Source: Pedobacter sp. AK013 (GTDB lineage: Bacteria; Bacteroidota; Bacteroidia; Sphingobacteriales; Sphingobacteriaceae). Taken from it: a stretch of 64,000 nt of DNA. The notes beneath the pieces are model-generated. The model ran no database searches. It had not been told where the DNA came from and saw only the letters and a list, made by a program, of their open reading frames with translations. The position numbers and the translations under genes are program-made. Shown in pieces: positions 9,174 to 19,310 of this stretch. The stretch's first letter is position 1; every line of letters starts with the position of its first letter. Location of the stretch: assembly GCF_014205835.1 (NCBI RefSeq), contig NZ_JACHCQ010000005.1, positions 86,719 to 150,718 of the forward strand, written 5' to 3'.

Positions 9174-9391
9174 TAATTCTTTAATTTGAGAGAACATTTG
9201 GATCAATAAATCTTAAATCCGGAGCTGTTCTTTTAGACCTGCAAAATAAGCAAAATGATATTGTTACCCAAACTAATTAGCTGAATTTTGCTTCATTTTT
9301 ATCATAAATTTATGAAGAGCAGATATATATATTGATGTTGACCGTGAGAAAATGTACATTCGCTTTCTAATCATCCCAAAATAGTTAAAAT

Positions 9392-11377
9392 ATGAGCATC
9401 CACAGGTTAAGATCTATACTTCTCATCGCATTATTACTTTTCACGTCTCAGTTTATTCAGGCTAAAATTTTATTGCCCTCGGTTTTTGGCAATAACATGG
9501 TTTTACAGCAAAAAACCAATGCAGCAATCTGGGGTCAAGCAGATGCTGGTAAAGCAGTTAAAGTAACGGTTTCATGGAATAAAATTAATTATGGTGCTAT
9601 TGCCGATGCCAATGGTAATTGGAAAATTAAAGTAGCAACACCAGGTTACGGAGGGCCATATACCATCACCATATCTGATGGAGAGTTATTGGTGCTTAAT
9701 AATGTATTAATTGGCGATGTATGGATCTGTTCTGGGCAGTCGAACATGGAAATGCCGCTGGCAGGCTGGGGCAAAATCCTCAACTATGAAAAAGAAATTT
9801 CTGAAGCTAAATTTCCAAATATCCGTTTATTGCAGGTAGATCATGTGACCAGCAATTCCCCTATAAATGATGCCAAGGTAGCAAATGATGGCTGGCAGGA
9901 ATGTAGCCCGAAATATATAGCTGGGTTTTCTTCTACCGCCTATTTCTTTGCCCGCGAAGTGTACGAAAAAACCAAAATTCCAATTGGTCTGATTCATACT
10001 TCATGGGGCGGAACAATTGCTGAAGCCTGGACCAGTGCCGAATCATTAAAAAAAATGGCAGATTTCTCTGCTGCAGTTGATAAGTTTCAGAAATCAGCTA
10101 AAAATCCATCAACAGTTTCTTACGAAGAACGTTTGCAGAACTGGGTTAAAATAACTGTGGACAAAGATTCAGGTAATTTGGATGGACAAATGAAATGGGC
10201 ACTAACAGAAAGCGCCAATTGGAAAAATATGACATTACCAACCTTGTGGGAGGATGCAGCACTTAAAAATCTCGATGGTGTGGTTTGGTTTACAAAAAAG
10301 ATTACGATTCCAGAAAACTGGAAAATAAACGGAGCAAAGCTTAATTTGGGCACTATTGATGATAACGACATTACTTTTATAAACGGTGTAAAAGTTGGCG
10401 AAACGGTAGGGTATAATATTGGAAGAACATATACTATACCTGCTAACTTGCTCAAAGTGGGTGAAAATGTGATCACTGTCAGGGTTTTTGATAGTGGGGG
10501 TGGAGGCGGCTTATATGGCGACGCTAAAGATTTAAATCTAACAAATGCCTCTGCCGAGAAAATTTCATTGGCTGGTGAATGGAAATATAAAATAGGCTTG
10601 GATTTTAAAAATATTGAGCCAAAGCCTTTTGAAGAAAATGGCCCCAACCGTGTAACAGTTTTATACAATGCCATGATCCATCCATACCAACAATTCTCTA
10701 TTAAAGGGGCTATTTGGTACCAGGGAGAAGCTAATGCCGATAGAGCCTACCAATACCGCGAGTTGTTCCCGGCAATGATCAAAGATTGGCGTCAGAAATG
10801 GGCGCAGGGCGATTTCCCTTTCTATTTTGTTCAATTGGCTAATTTTATGCAGGTCGATAATGCGCCGGTAGAATCTGCCTGGGCAGAGCTTAGGGAGGCA
10901 CAGCAAAAAACGCTTGCTTTGCCAAATACAGGTATGGCAACCATTATTGATATTGGCGATGCAAAAGATATCCACCCAAAAAATAAACAAGAAGTAGGTA
11001 GAAGATTGGCATTAATTGCCTTGGCTAAAACATATGGCCAAAAAATAAACTATTCTGGTCCCGTTTATCAATCAAATAAAATTGAAGGAAAACAGGTTTT
11101 TTTAACGTTTGGCAATAGCCAAAATGGATTAAAAGCTGCAGATGGTGCAGCGTTAACAGGTTTTGCCATTGCCGGAGCAGATAAGAAATTTTATTGGGCT
11201 AAAGCAAGTATTCGGGGAAATCAGATTATCGTAAGTAGCGATCAGGTGGCAAACCCTGTTGCCGTTCGTTATGCATGGGGAAATAATCCTGTTTGTAACC
11301 TGGTTAGTAACGATGGTTTGCCAGCTTCACCATTCAGAACAGATACCTGGAAGGGCCTTACCTTTGGAAAGAAATAA
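9392..11377 (+). CDS. Sialate O-acetylesterase (SGNH/SASA family)
   Basis: The 661-residue secreted esterase removes acetyl groups, classically 9-O-acetyl from sialic acid, although related Bacteroidota enzymes deacetylate plant glycans. A signal peptide covers about residues 1-24. The nucleophile is Ser117 in SGQSNMEMP. The SASA core continues with IPIGLIHTSWGGT, GAIWYQGEANA and the C-terminal DAKDIHPKNKQ block, which supplies the catalytic His. A beta-sandwich insertion (about 260-400) resembles the jelly-roll insert of this family. No sialic-acid catabolic genes are nearby, so the substrate is open. Confidence 0.88.
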   Translation: MSIHRLRSILLIALLLFTSQFIQAKILLPSVFGNNMVLQQKTNAAIWGQADAGKAVKVTVSWNKINYGAIADANGNWKIKVATPGYGGPYTITISDGELLVLNNVLIGDVWICSGQSNMEMPLAGWGKILNYEKEISEAKFPNIRLLQVDHVTSNSPINDAKVANDGWQECSPKYIAGFSSTAYFFAREVYEKTKIPIGLIHTSWGGTIAEAWTSAESLKKMADFSAAVDKFQKSAKNPSTVSYEERLQNWVKITVDKDSGNLDGQMKWALTESANWKNMTLPTLWEDAALKNLDGVVWFTKKITIPENWKINGAKLNLGTIDDNDITFINGVKVGETVGYNIGRTYTIPANLLKVGENVITVRVFDSGGGGGLYGDAKDLNLTNASAEKISLAGEWKYKIGLDFKNIEPKPFEENGPNRVTVLYNAMIHPYQQFSIKGAIWYQGEANADRAYQYRELFPAMIKDWRQKWAQGDFPFYFVQLANFMQVDNAPVESAWAELREAQQKTLALPNTGMATIIDIGDAKDIHPKNKQEVGRRLALIALAKTYGQKINYSGPVYQSNKIEGKQVFLTFGNSQNGLKAADGAALTGFAIAGADKKFYWAKASIRGNQIIVSSDQVANPVAVRYAWGNNPVCNLVSNDGLPASPFRTDTWKGLTFGKK

Positions 11378-11489
11378 TTGATGAAAAATTGTGCAATGTG
11401 TGTGCTTAAATCCGTGCAGTGCAGGCAATATTCAAAGTAACGTTATTTTTTGTGGCTTACTTTATATTTTTACTGGCTAACCGGAAATT

Positions 11490-11882
11490 ATGCCAAATAT
11501 CTTATCAGACCAGGAAACCATTCTCCTGATTGCCAACCTGGAAGAAAAATTATTAGATGGGTTTAAAAAAACAGATCTGAGCACACTCGATTTGCTGTTT
11601 GCCGATGGAATGCTTTTTCATGATCAATATGGGAATGTGTTGGATAAAGAAATGGACATGGATGCCTACCGGACTGGCATGATAAAAATAACCAAAATCA
11701 ATGTGTCCAAGCGCGAAATACGTGTTTTTGAATCTATTGTTATCGTTTCTGCAAGTCTTTTTATTAAAGGGAAATACGCCGATATTTTGCTAAATGGTAA
11801 ATATCGATGGTTAAGGGTTTGGGGCAAAGTGAAAGAAGATTGGAAGGTAATTTCTGCCAGTTGTACAAGCATTTCAGTTTAA
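11490..11882 (+). CDS. NTF2-like (DUF4440/SnoaL-type) protein
   Basis: This 130-residue cytoplasmic protein has the pattern of the DUF4440/SnoaL cone fold: an N-terminal helix (LEEKLLDGFKKTDLSTLDLLFADGM), then beta strands ending in YRWLRVWGKVKEDWKVISASCTSI. Members bind small hydrophobic ligands or act as enzymes of unknown reaction. No operon partner is obvious; it follows the esterase by about 110 nt. Confidence 0.7.
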   Translation: MPNILSDQETILLIANLEEKLLDGFKKTDLSTLDLLFADGMLFHDQYGNVLDKEMDMDAYRTGMIKITKINVSKREIRVFESIVIVSASLFIKGKYADILLNGKYRWLRVWGKVKEDWKVISASCTSISV

Positions 11883-12241
11883 AATTTTTGCCTAAAAATA
11901 AGAACGGGGAATAACCAATGGCTATCCCCCGATTCTAAATTAACGCTCTCTGGATCTAATATAGAACTATTCTCAGTTTCCATCAAAAACTGGTGGCCAA
12001 ACAAAGGCTGATGCTTGCCCTGAGTCGCTAAAAAACGGAACATACCACAACTTTGGTGTAAACATGCTGCTATTCAAACTGTATACTTTTTTTACTGTTC
12101 AGTTTGTTATGCTCAAAGTTTTGGTTTTGAATGAGCGATTTACAGTGTTTTTTTTTTATTTAAATCTAGATTACTAAATCGTTTTAATATTCATTCATAT
12201 TTATTATTTTTATAAAATATTATCTAACCAATTGTCCTTTT
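11883..12241. other. Gene-free region upstream of GH127 gene
   Basis: No gene is seen. An imperfect GC-rich hairpin (CGGGGAATAACC against GGCTATCCCCC, about 11905-11930) lies just after the NTF2-like gene. It is followed by TCTAAATTAACGCTCTC (about 11934-11950), a 17-nt sequence found identically inside the prophage at about 51248. The rest is AT-rich and probably contains the promoter of the downstream gene. Confidence 0.5.
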
Positions 12242-14752
12242 ATGAAAAGAATACCTGCCTTAATCTATTTTCTGGTTTCCTGTCTATCCATGCATACTTT
12301 GTATGCCCAAAATTTAACTGAGTTTAATAAAACACCCTTAAAACAACATGTTTACGTGCAATTGCCAGTTGGCAGTATTAAAGCTAAAGGGTGGCTGCTA
12401 AAACAGTTGGAGCAACAAAGAGATGGTGCAACAGGAATGGCCGAAGAGTTGTATCCGGAAAAAGATAACCTAGGTAAAAATTCCGATTGGCTGGGAGGTG
12501 ATGGAAACGGGTGGGAGCGGGTACCATATTATGTTAAAGGTTTAGTCGCATTGGCTTATACCTTGGATGATCCTATGTTAAAAGCTAAAGCGCAAAAGTA
12601 TATCGATTGGACTTTAAACAATCAGCAAGTGAATGGATTGTTCGGTCCGCCAAAAATGAAAGATTGGTGGCCACGCATGCCCATGATGTATGCCCTGCAG
12701 AGTTATTATGAAGCTACAAATGATAAAAGAGTTATTCCGTTTCTCTTAAAATATTTTAAATACGAGCTCGATAATCTCGATGCTGATCCATTAAAAGATT
12801 GGGCTAAAGCAAGAGCAGGCGATAATATGGAAATTGCCATTTGGCTTTACAACAAAACAGGCGATCACGATTTATTAAAACTTGTAGAAAAGTTAAAACA
12901 ACAGGCATACCCTTGGATTGATATTTATAGCAATAACGGATTTTATTTTTTTGGTGATGATTTTCAGCCAAAACATATGGTTAATGTAGCTCAAGCATTA
13001 AAATTCCCTGTAGTTTATGCGCAACTTGAAGATCATCCATCTAATTTAGACGCACTTTCTAAAGGCATAGCACATATTATGCATGACCATGGTCAGCCGC
13101 AAGGTTTAGGCTCTGGAACCGAGTTCCTGGCGGGCACAAGCAGTATAGAAGGTGTAGAAACCTGTACTGTGGTAGAATGGATGCAAAGTTTAGAAACTGC
13201 GGCAAAGGTTATTCATGACGCAAAAATTGGCGATCAATTAGAAAAAGTAGCTTTTAATGCTTTGCCTTCACAGTTTAGTCGAGATTTTAAAAACCATTCA
13301 TATTATACATTACCCAATCAGGTTCAAAGTATTCATGGCGAGCAAGGCTTTAATCAAGATTATGCCACAGGTATCGTTTCCAGTCCATATTCAGGTTATG
13401 GCTGTTGTCGCTATAATATGCACATGGGCTGGCCTTATTTTGTAAAAAGTAGTGTAGTGGCTACTCCAGAGAAAGGTTTGGCGGTAATTACCTATGGGCC
13501 TATGGAAATAGAAACTGTGGTTGCCGAAAACAAAAAGATAAAAATTACCGAAGAAACCAATTATCCCTTCGAAGAACAGATCAGATTAAAAATAGAACTT
13601 GCTGCTGCTGCCTCCTTTCCGTTAATTTTAAGAATCCCGGCCTGGAGTATAAAGCCAAGCATTAAATTAAATGGAACTATATTAAAAGCAGTAAAAGCGG
13701 GAGAAATGTTTACCATAGCCCGCGAATGGAAAAATCAAGATCAATTGGAACTGAATTTTCCGATGGAAATTACCACCAATGCCCAGGTAAACAATTCTAT
13801 AAGTGTAGAACGTGGACCTATTGTTTATGCACTAGAAATTAAGGCGGTAAATAAGGTAACCAAAACGCACCCTGTTGTTGGCTTTACCGATTACGAAATC
13901 CACCCAGAATCGGCATGGAATTATGGTTTAATGATCGATAAAAGTGGTTTAGAGAAGGCTAGCGTGCTAAAATCAAAAATGCCAGAAAACCCTTTTATTG
14001 CAGCAGATGCACCAGTTAAAGTAAAGGTTCAGGCAAAAAAGATTCCATCATGGGGCTTAGGTTATAATAAAGTGGCTGCTTTTGATGTGCCCTTTAGTCC
14101 AATTGCATCAGCAGAGAAACAGGAAGAAGTTATCTTAGTGCCGTATGGATCTGAAAATGTCCGCCTAAGCTGTTTTCCTGTAATCGGTGAGCCAAAAAAA
14201 ATAAATAAAACTTTGGTTGAAAACTTTGATTTGGGAATGGCCCGCAATTGGGTTTTTTATGGTGGAGGTTGGTTTTGGAAAAACGGACAGGTTAACACGG
14301 CATCAAATTCAGGCTCTGGTGGTTATGGTATAAATGGATCTAAATATGTGGCTAATGGAACAGATTTTAAAGATTTTGTTTATCAGGCAGATGTTAAAAT
14401 CAATACTGCAGGCGATGCTGGTCTAATGTTCAGGGTTTCTAATCCTGCTATTGGCCCCGATGCATACCAAGGTTATTATGTGGGCTTAGATCAATTAAAC
14501 GGAGCTATAGTATTAGGGAAAGCTAGCGGACAAAAATGGAGCGTCATAAGTTCAAGAAAATATCCTGTTGAAATGAACAAAGAGTATACTCTAAAGATAG
14601 TGGCTAAGGGAGATAAATTTGACATTTTTATCAATGGATCAGCTCAACCTGCTCTTTCAGCAACAGATAATCAATATGCCTCTGGTAGCATAGGATTAAG
14701 AGCGTATAAAGCATTGGCAAGTTTCGATTCGGTAAAAATTAACGCCTTTTAA
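12242..14752 (+). CDS. GH127-type beta-L-arabinofuranosidase with C-terminal lectin-like domain
   Basis: The 836-residue secreted enzyme (signal peptide about 1-22) belongs to the DUF1680/GH127 family, which uses a zinc-bound Cys as nucleophile. Visible candidate residues are the Glu and Cys of GVETCTVVEW (about 305-315) and the Cys pair in GCCRYNMH (about 388-395). The catalytic (alpha/alpha)6 barrel is followed by beta domains to about 630. The last 180 residues (from about 657) look like a concanavalin-type (LamG, DUF1080 or CBM66-like) module with ENFDLGMARNW and SGSIGLRAY. It probably removes beta-L-arabinofuranose or a related sugar from plant glycans. The exact family (GH127 or GH146) and substrate are inferred. 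Confidence 0.82.
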   Translation: MKRIPALIYFLVSCLSMHTLYAQNLTEFNKTPLKQHVYVQLPVGSIKAKGWLLKQLEQQRDGATGMAEELYPEKDNLGKNSDWLGGDGNGWERVPYYVKGLVALAYTLDDPMLKAKAQKYIDWTLNNQQVNGLFGPPKMKDWWPRMPMMYALQSYYEATNDKRVIPFLLKYFKYELDNLDADPLKDWAKARAGDNMEIAIWLYNKTGDHDLLKLVEKLKQQAYPWIDIYSNNGFYFFGDDFQPKHMVNVAQALKFPVVYAQLEDHPSNLDALSKGIAHIMHDHGQPQGLGSGTEFLAGTSSIEGVETCTVVEWMQSLETAAKVIHDAKIGDQLEKVAFNALPSQFSRDFKNHSYYTLPNQVQSIHGEQGFNQDYATGIVSSPYSGYGCCRYNMHMGWPYFVKSSVVATPEKGLAVITYGPMEIETVVAENKKIKITEETNYPFEEQIRLKIELAAAASFPLILRIPAWSIKPSIKLNGTILKAVKAGEMFTIAREWKNQDQLELNFPMEITTNAQVNNSISVERGPIVYALEIKAVNKVTKTHPVVGFTDYEIHPESAWNYGLMIDKSGLEKASVLKSKMPENPFIAADAPVKVKVQAKKIPSWGLGYNKVAAFDVPFSPIASAEKQEEVILVPYGSENVRLSCFPVIGEPKKINKTLVENFDLGMARNWVFYGGGWFWKNGQVNTASNSGSGGYGINGSKYVANGTDFKDFVYQADVKINTAGDAGLMFRVSNPAIGPDAYQGYYVGLDQLNGAIVLGKASGQKWSVISSRKYPVEMNKEYTLKIVAKGDKFDIFINGSAQPALSATDNQYASGSIGLRAYKALASFDSVKINAF

Positions 14753-14826
14753 CATCTGCTCAGCACGATTTTAAATTTTACGGCAAGGAATTTGTTAACT
14801 ACACTAATAATAAATAAAGTAAAATT

Positions 14827-15690
14827 ATGAAATTATACAAATCAATCCCCATAATGCTCTTTACCCTTGCACTTGCTGCCGGTTGTGTAAGTAATAAGAA
14901 GTATGCCGAACTTCAGGATACTTATGCTAAGTTAAGAGAAAGAAATCAGGAGCTAAGTAATAAATACCAGGATAGTCAGCGTGAACTTAGCGGAAGTACC
15001 AGTAGGGTTAAAAGTTTAGAAGAACAGATTGCGTCAGAAAAAGCTAATGTAACGGCATTGCAAGATGCTTTAAATAAATGTTTAAATTCTAGTAGTCAGG
15101 GAAATGTTAATATTTCGAAACTGGTTGATGAAATTAATAGCTCAAATAAATACATCAAACAACTGATTAATGCCAAAAACAAAAGCGATTCGCTTAATAT
15201 GGTGTTAACTAATAACTTAACACGATCGTTAAGTCGGGAAGAATTGGGTGATGTTGATGTACAAGTGCTTAAGGGCGTAGTATATATCTCTTTAGCTGAT
15301 AACATGTTATATAAATCAGGAAGCTATGAAGTCTCTGATAAAGCTGGTGAAACGCTAAGCAAAATTGCCAAAATTATTAAAGATTACGATACCTATGATG
15401 TGCTGATAGAAGGTAATACTGATAATGTGCCTATTACTCAAACAAATATCCGTAACAACTGGGATTTAAGTGCCTTACGTGCCTCGTCTGTTGTGCAGGT
15501 ATTGCAAAACAAGTATGCTGTTGACCCTAAACGTTTAACTGCTGGCGGGCGTGGAGAATTTAATCCAATTGCTGATAATACTACCACAGGAGGAAAGGCG
15601 AAAAACAGACGTACACAAATTATTATTACACCTAAATTAGATCAGTTTATGGATCTGATCGGAAAAGCGCCTGAGCAATCTCAAAAATAA
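14827..15690 (+). CDS. OmpA-family lipoprotein with coiled coil
   Basis: The lipoprotein signal has lipobox LAAGC (Cys20). A long coiled coil follows (about 25-80, KYAELQDTYAKLRERNQELSNK and more). The C-terminal OmpA/MotB domain (about 160-275) contains IEGNTDNVP, LSALRASSVVQVL and KNRRTQIIITP. The peptidoglycan-contacting Asp and Arg are kept, unlike in the 1.6-kb OmpA lipoprotein. It should span periplasm to peptidoglycan. It is a single-gene unit with a terminator downstream. Confidence 0.88.
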   Translation: MKLYKSIPIMLFTLALAAGCVSNKKYAELQDTYAKLRERNQELSNKYQDSQRELSGSTSRVKSLEEQIASEKANVTALQDALNKCLNSSSQGNVNISKLVDEINSSNKYIKQLINAKNKSDSLNMVLTNNLTRSLSREELGDVDVQVLKGVVYISLADNMLYKSGSYEVSDKAGETLSKIAKIIKDYDTYDVLIEGNTDNVPITQTNIRNNWDLSALRASSVVQVLQNKYAVDPKRLTAGGRGEFNPIADNTTTGGKAKNRRTQIIITPKLDQFMDLIGKAPEQSQK

Positions 15691-15714
15691 AAGCATAAAA
15701 TAATTAAACATATG

Positions 15715-15742
15715 AAGGGCTGGAATTAATTTTCGAGCCCTT
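15715..15742 (+). terminator. Terminator after OmpA lipoprotein gene
   Basis: AAGGGCT (15715-15721) pairs with AGCCCTT (15736-15742), and a run of T follows directly. Confidence 0.8.
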
Positions 15743-15811
15743 TTTTGTGTAGAAGGCTTCCCTTTTTCTTTCTAATATTTGCTAATTTTACCCGCGCTCC
15801 ACTATTAGGTT

Positions 15812-16393
15812 ATGAGAAAACGGATAAGAAGACACCTTCGAACAGCAAAATATATTGTTTACAAAGAAACTTTAGTTGATTTTAAAGAACATATCTGGAC
15901 ATTTATCGGCGCATTTTTAGGTATTGGTATCATTGGCTTACTCCATTCTAAATACTTCACCGCTAATGATAATCTGTTTCTAATCGGTTCTTTTGGAGCC
16001 TCATCAGTACTTATTTATGGAATTATAAATAGCCCACTGGCACAGCCCAGAAATTTAATAGGCGGGCATGTAATTTGTGCATTGATAGGTGTTACGGTTC
16101 ACAAACTTATTCCAGACGAAGTATGGTTGTCTTCTGCCTTGTCTGTTTCTTTATCTATTGTAGTAATGCAGGTTACAAAAACGCTACATCCTCCTGGTGG
16201 TGCTACTGCACTTATAGCCAATATAGGATCGGCTAAAATACAATCGCTAGGCTACCTCTATGTACTATGCCCCGTCTTATCTGGTGCCTCTATTTTACTT
16301 TTGGTAGCTATTATAATAAATAATAGCACATCACATCGAACTTACCCTAACAATAAAAAATGGTATAGGGTTTGGTACCGTTACTGCAGATAA
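15812..16393 (+). CDS. HPP family integral membrane protein
   Basis: The 193-residue protein has a basic N-terminus and about four to five membrane segments. The family signature LHPPGGATAL lies near residue 127, and the preceding AQPRNLIGGH motif is also typical. Some HPP proteins of plants and cyanobacteria are nitrite transporters; function in Bacteroidota is unknown. It is a single gene. Confidence 0.85.
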   Translation: MRKRIRRHLRTAKYIVYKETLVDFKEHIWTFIGAFLGIGIIGLLHSKYFTANDNLFLIGSFGASSVLIYGIINSPLAQPRNLIGGHVICALIGVTVHKLIPDEVWLSSALSVSLSIVVMQVTKTLHPPGGATALIANIGSAKIQSLGYLYVLCPVLSGASILLLVAIIINNSTSHRTYPNNKKWYRVWYRYCR

Positions 16394-16430
16394 AAAGAGC
16401 CGATCATATTTCAATTTAGCTCCCTAAAGG

Positions 16431-16631
16431 CTAAGAAATACTGATTTTTTTCTTTTGTTGGTTTAAATAAGCTGTAATTTGATTTAACATGATACTTCTT
16501 GTTGCCCGAACTGCAGATTTCAAAACTTCAGAACTTACGCCTAAACGTTTAGCCCAATAATTTCGATCTGTTTCTTCAGATAATAAGATGATTTCTTCTT
16601 TGATGTTCAGGGTTTGGGTGAGATTTTTCAT
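16431..16631 (-). CDS. Small DUF3606-like protein
   Basis: The 66-residue protein has the pattern RNYWAKRLGVSSEVLKSAVRA, which matches the DUF3606 motif (YW...LGVS...L..AV) and resembles a small helix-turn-helix. I start it at MKNLTQTLNIKEE; an upstream in-frame ATG would add a hydrophobic, non-conserved leader. Function is unknown. Confidence 0.6.
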   Translation of the reverse strand: MKNLTQTLNIKEEIILLSEETDRNYWAKRLGVSSEVLKSAVRATRSIMLNQITAYLNQQKKKISIS

Positions 16632-16905
16632 AATTGTGATCATTAATTCAATTATTAGCACGCACAAGCTCGATTTAGTTCTATAAAAATAGATTTTTTT
16701 ATTTGTAATAACAAGTTGTAAAACAGTTGATTAAAAAAATATTGTTTACATTTTATTCACAATATTTAGAATCGAAAGTGTTTATTCTCTATAATTAAAT
16801 CGTTTTAGCAATAATAAACGCAAATTCATCAGTTTATAATTATTCAAAAAAATGATTTTATGTATTTTTAATTATACGTAAATTGACTATAATTGCTTAT
16901 TATTT

Positions 16906-17139
16906 ATGAAAAAGTATTTTGTAATGGGCGATATGAGAAAGGGAAATGTTACTCAGATTGACTTTGAATATGGACGAGGTATCATTATTGATGAAAATGG
17001 CCAAGATATTCACTTTCAATTAGATAATGTATCTGATCAAATTAATATAAATTCGAAAGTAATTTTTGAAATAGAATTAAACAAAAGCGGCTTGGTAGCA
17101 GTTAACGTTAAATTAGAAATGGAAGAAATAAAGGTCTAA
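16906..17139 (+). CDS. Cold-shock-domain-like protein
   Basis: The 77-residue protein starts with MRKGNVTQIDFEYGRGIIIDENG after a short leader, then continues with IHFQLDNV and VIFEIELNKSGLVAVNV. The order matches a cold shock OB fold (K-G-x-V, G-x-G-F/I-I, D-I-F/H-F, V-x-F-x), although the RNP1 aromatic residues are reduced. It probably binds single-stranded nucleic acid. The upstream region is very AT-rich. Met10 is an alternative start. Confidence 0.65.
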   Translation: MKKYFVMGDMRKGNVTQIDFEYGRGIIIDENGQDIHFQLDNVSDQININSKVIFEIELNKSGLVAVNVKLEMEEIKV

Positions 17140-17164
17140 TTTAGCTCACTTTAAGCAAGTAGTA

Positions 17165-19036
17165 TTATTGATTATTTGAAGTAGGTAAACTGAAATAAAA
17201 TGTAGAACCTTCTCCAAATTTACTTTTTGCCCAAATTTTTCCTTGATGCCTTTCAATTATTTCGGCACAAATGTACAGGCCAACTCCAAATCCTGCAATT
17301 GTTTTAGTATCAGGACTCTCTACGCGGTAAAAACGGTCAAAAAGCCGGGGCATATCATTTTCTCTAATGCCTATCCCTTCATCTTCCACACTTACAATGG
17401 CATAACCTTTTTGCATTTCGCATTTTATTGCAATTAATGAGTCTTTTTTTGAGTATTTGGCTGCATTGCCAATCAGGTTATTGATCACGTTACCAATTTT
17501 CTCCATATCGGCATTTACAATCACTTCTTCCAAACCAATTACCTGGATAAAATGGCTAGGTAAAACCATTCCACTTTCTTCAGCTATAGTTTTAATTAAA
17601 TCAACAAGATTAAAATTTGTTCTGTTTAGTAAAATTTTACCCGATTCTAATAAGGATACATTTAAAAAGCCATCAATCATTAACGACATTCTTTTTAACT
17701 GAACATTTATTTTATCGAGTATTTGGATTGGAAAATCATTATCAGTTTCTTTAAATTTATATTGTAAAAGTTGCACATAGGCACTTAAAGATGTTAATGG
17801 AGTTTTAAGCTCATGACTTACCATACCGATAAAGTCATTTTTTCTAATTTCATCCTGTTTATGTTCAGTAATATCCAAAACAGCCCCTGCGATATAAACA
17901 GCTTTTCCCTCTTCGTTATAATAGGCTTTTCCTGCTGTTCTTAACCACTTCCTTTTAGCACTTATTCCATTCAGGTTAATTTGGTATTCGATGTTAAAAG
18001 CATTTCTGTGGTGTAAGGCACGCCTGATACCACTGGTAAGATGACCAATGTCCTCAGAGCTTATCAAAGATTTGGCTTCCTCAATGCCTAGCCTGTTATT
18101 TTCCAGTTCGTAAATTTGTTGTGCCCTTTCTGATAAAAGTACCTGTTTACTTTCTAGATCAATATTCCATGAGCCCATTTCTGACGCATCCATGGCTATT
18201 TTTAAAATGTCTTTGGCTTTAAGTAGTTCTTTTTTAAAGTTTACCTGCTCTGTAATATCTTTAATAATCACTAAAATTCTGGTTACTTCGTTTTTATCAT
18301 TTTTTAAGGGCTCATAAAAAGCGATGAAATAACCATCTGAAACTGGTGTAGAAAGTTTTAATTCATTGATCGTTAAGGGCTGTTCGTTTTTAAAAATATC
18401 TTTTACACGTTTTACAAGTGCTTGCTGTTTTACAAGTGCTTGCTGTTTTTCGAGTTCAGGTCGTGCCTCTTCCTGGGAAATTCCGATAACTTCTTTTCTG
18501 CTTTTACCCCAAAGTTTTAATATGTTGTCGTTTGCATACTCCGTAATAAGTTCCGGACCTTTTAACACACACATGCCTAAAGGTGCCTGCTCAAAAAATC
18601 CCCTAAAACGTGCTTCACTTTCTGAAAGTTCAAATAAAATATGTTCAAGGTCATTTTCATCTATTGGAATTTCCCTTAATGAACAGATGAGGTATTCAAC
18701 CGGGCGATCATTTTGTAATACTGGTGAAAATTCCAGTTCCCATTTTACGTTTGGTGAATTGGAATAGATGGGATGAATAACCAGCGTGCGCTTTGCCTTA
18801 AGCTCACTTACTGTCTGAACTGTTTTAACCAGATTCTTTTTTTCAGCATCAGATAAGAGGTTTGGGATAATGTCGATATCATAGAATTTTAATTTTCCAC
18901 CCACGCGCGCTATTAAAGCCTGGTAAGCATCATTATGTTCTACCACCACTAATATTGGCTTTACTTTAAAAATAACTATTGGGCTCTTAGAATGTTTTAA
19001 CAGTGCTTTTAAGAATGGAGAGGCTAAATCTATCAT
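17165..19036 (-). CDS. Soluble PAS-domain sensor histidine kinase
   Basis: This hybrid-free kinase of about 623 residues carries two or three PAS domains (about 15-110, 150-270, 285-395), then HisKA with FIGMVSHELKTPLT (phospho-His at codon 17815-17813), and HATPase_c with NVINNLIGNAAKYS (N box), EDEGIGI (G1) and GFGVGLYICAEI (G2). No membrane segment is seen, so the signal is cytoplasmic. I prefer the ATG giving MIDLASPFLKAL; an in-frame ATG lies 8 codons upstream. No response regulator is adjacent. A short in-frame tandem duplication (KQQALV twice) lies in the second PAS region. Confidence 0.88.
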   Translation of the reverse strand: MIDLASPFLKALLKHSKSPIVIFKVKPILVVVEHNDAYQALIARVGGKLKFYDIDIIPNLLSDAEKKNLVKTVQTVSELKAKRTLVIHPIYSNSPNVKWELEFSPVLQNDRPVEYLICSLREIPIDENDLEHILFELSESEARFRGFFEQAPLGMCVLKGPELITEYANDNILKLWGKSRKEVIGISQEEARPELEKQQALVKQQALVKRVKDIFKNEQPLTINELKLSTPVSDGYFIAFYEPLKNDKNEVTRILVIIKDITEQVNFKKELLKAKDILKIAMDASEMGSWNIDLESKQVLLSERAQQIYELENNRLGIEEAKSLISSEDIGHLTSGIRRALHHRNAFNIEYQINLNGISAKRKWLRTAGKAYYNEEGKAVYIAGAVLDITEHKQDEIRKNDFIGMVSHELKTPLTSLSAYVQLLQYKFKETDNDFPIQILDKINVQLKRMSLMIDGFLNVSLLESGKILLNRTNFNLVDLIKTIAEESGMVLPSHFIQVIGLEEVIVNADMEKIGNVINNLIGNAAKYSKKDSLIAIKCEMQKGYAIVSVEDEGIGIRENDMPRLFDRFYRVESPDTKTIAGFGVGLYICAEIIERHQGKIWAKSKFGEGSTFYFSLPTSNNQ

Positions 19037-19310
19037 AAATTTAAGTTGACACTTTCCCAAATATAATCGTTAAACAGTTAATCGCCAACCGATTTGTAAG
19101 GATATTATAATATTTATCATACAAAATAGTATAAATTATAAGGGGATTGCTTTTTGCTTGTACATTGTTGCACTCCAATTTTTGTTTTAAAGCCCTTAAC
19201 CTGCTATCGTTAAAACATTTCAGATAATTGGGTGTTTAAAAAAACGGTAGATGACATTTCGTTTGTTCTTCAGTAGAACAATAGCAGCAGTTACACAATA
19301 GATAAAGATC

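Noticed and set aside
10120..10674. 184-codon minus-strand frame inside the sialate esterase gene
   Set aside because: Antisense shadow of a well-supported gene, with no recognisable protein features.
18366..18767. 133-codon plus-strand frame inside the histidine kinase
   Set aside because: Antisense shadow; residue pattern is Ser/Phe-rich noise.
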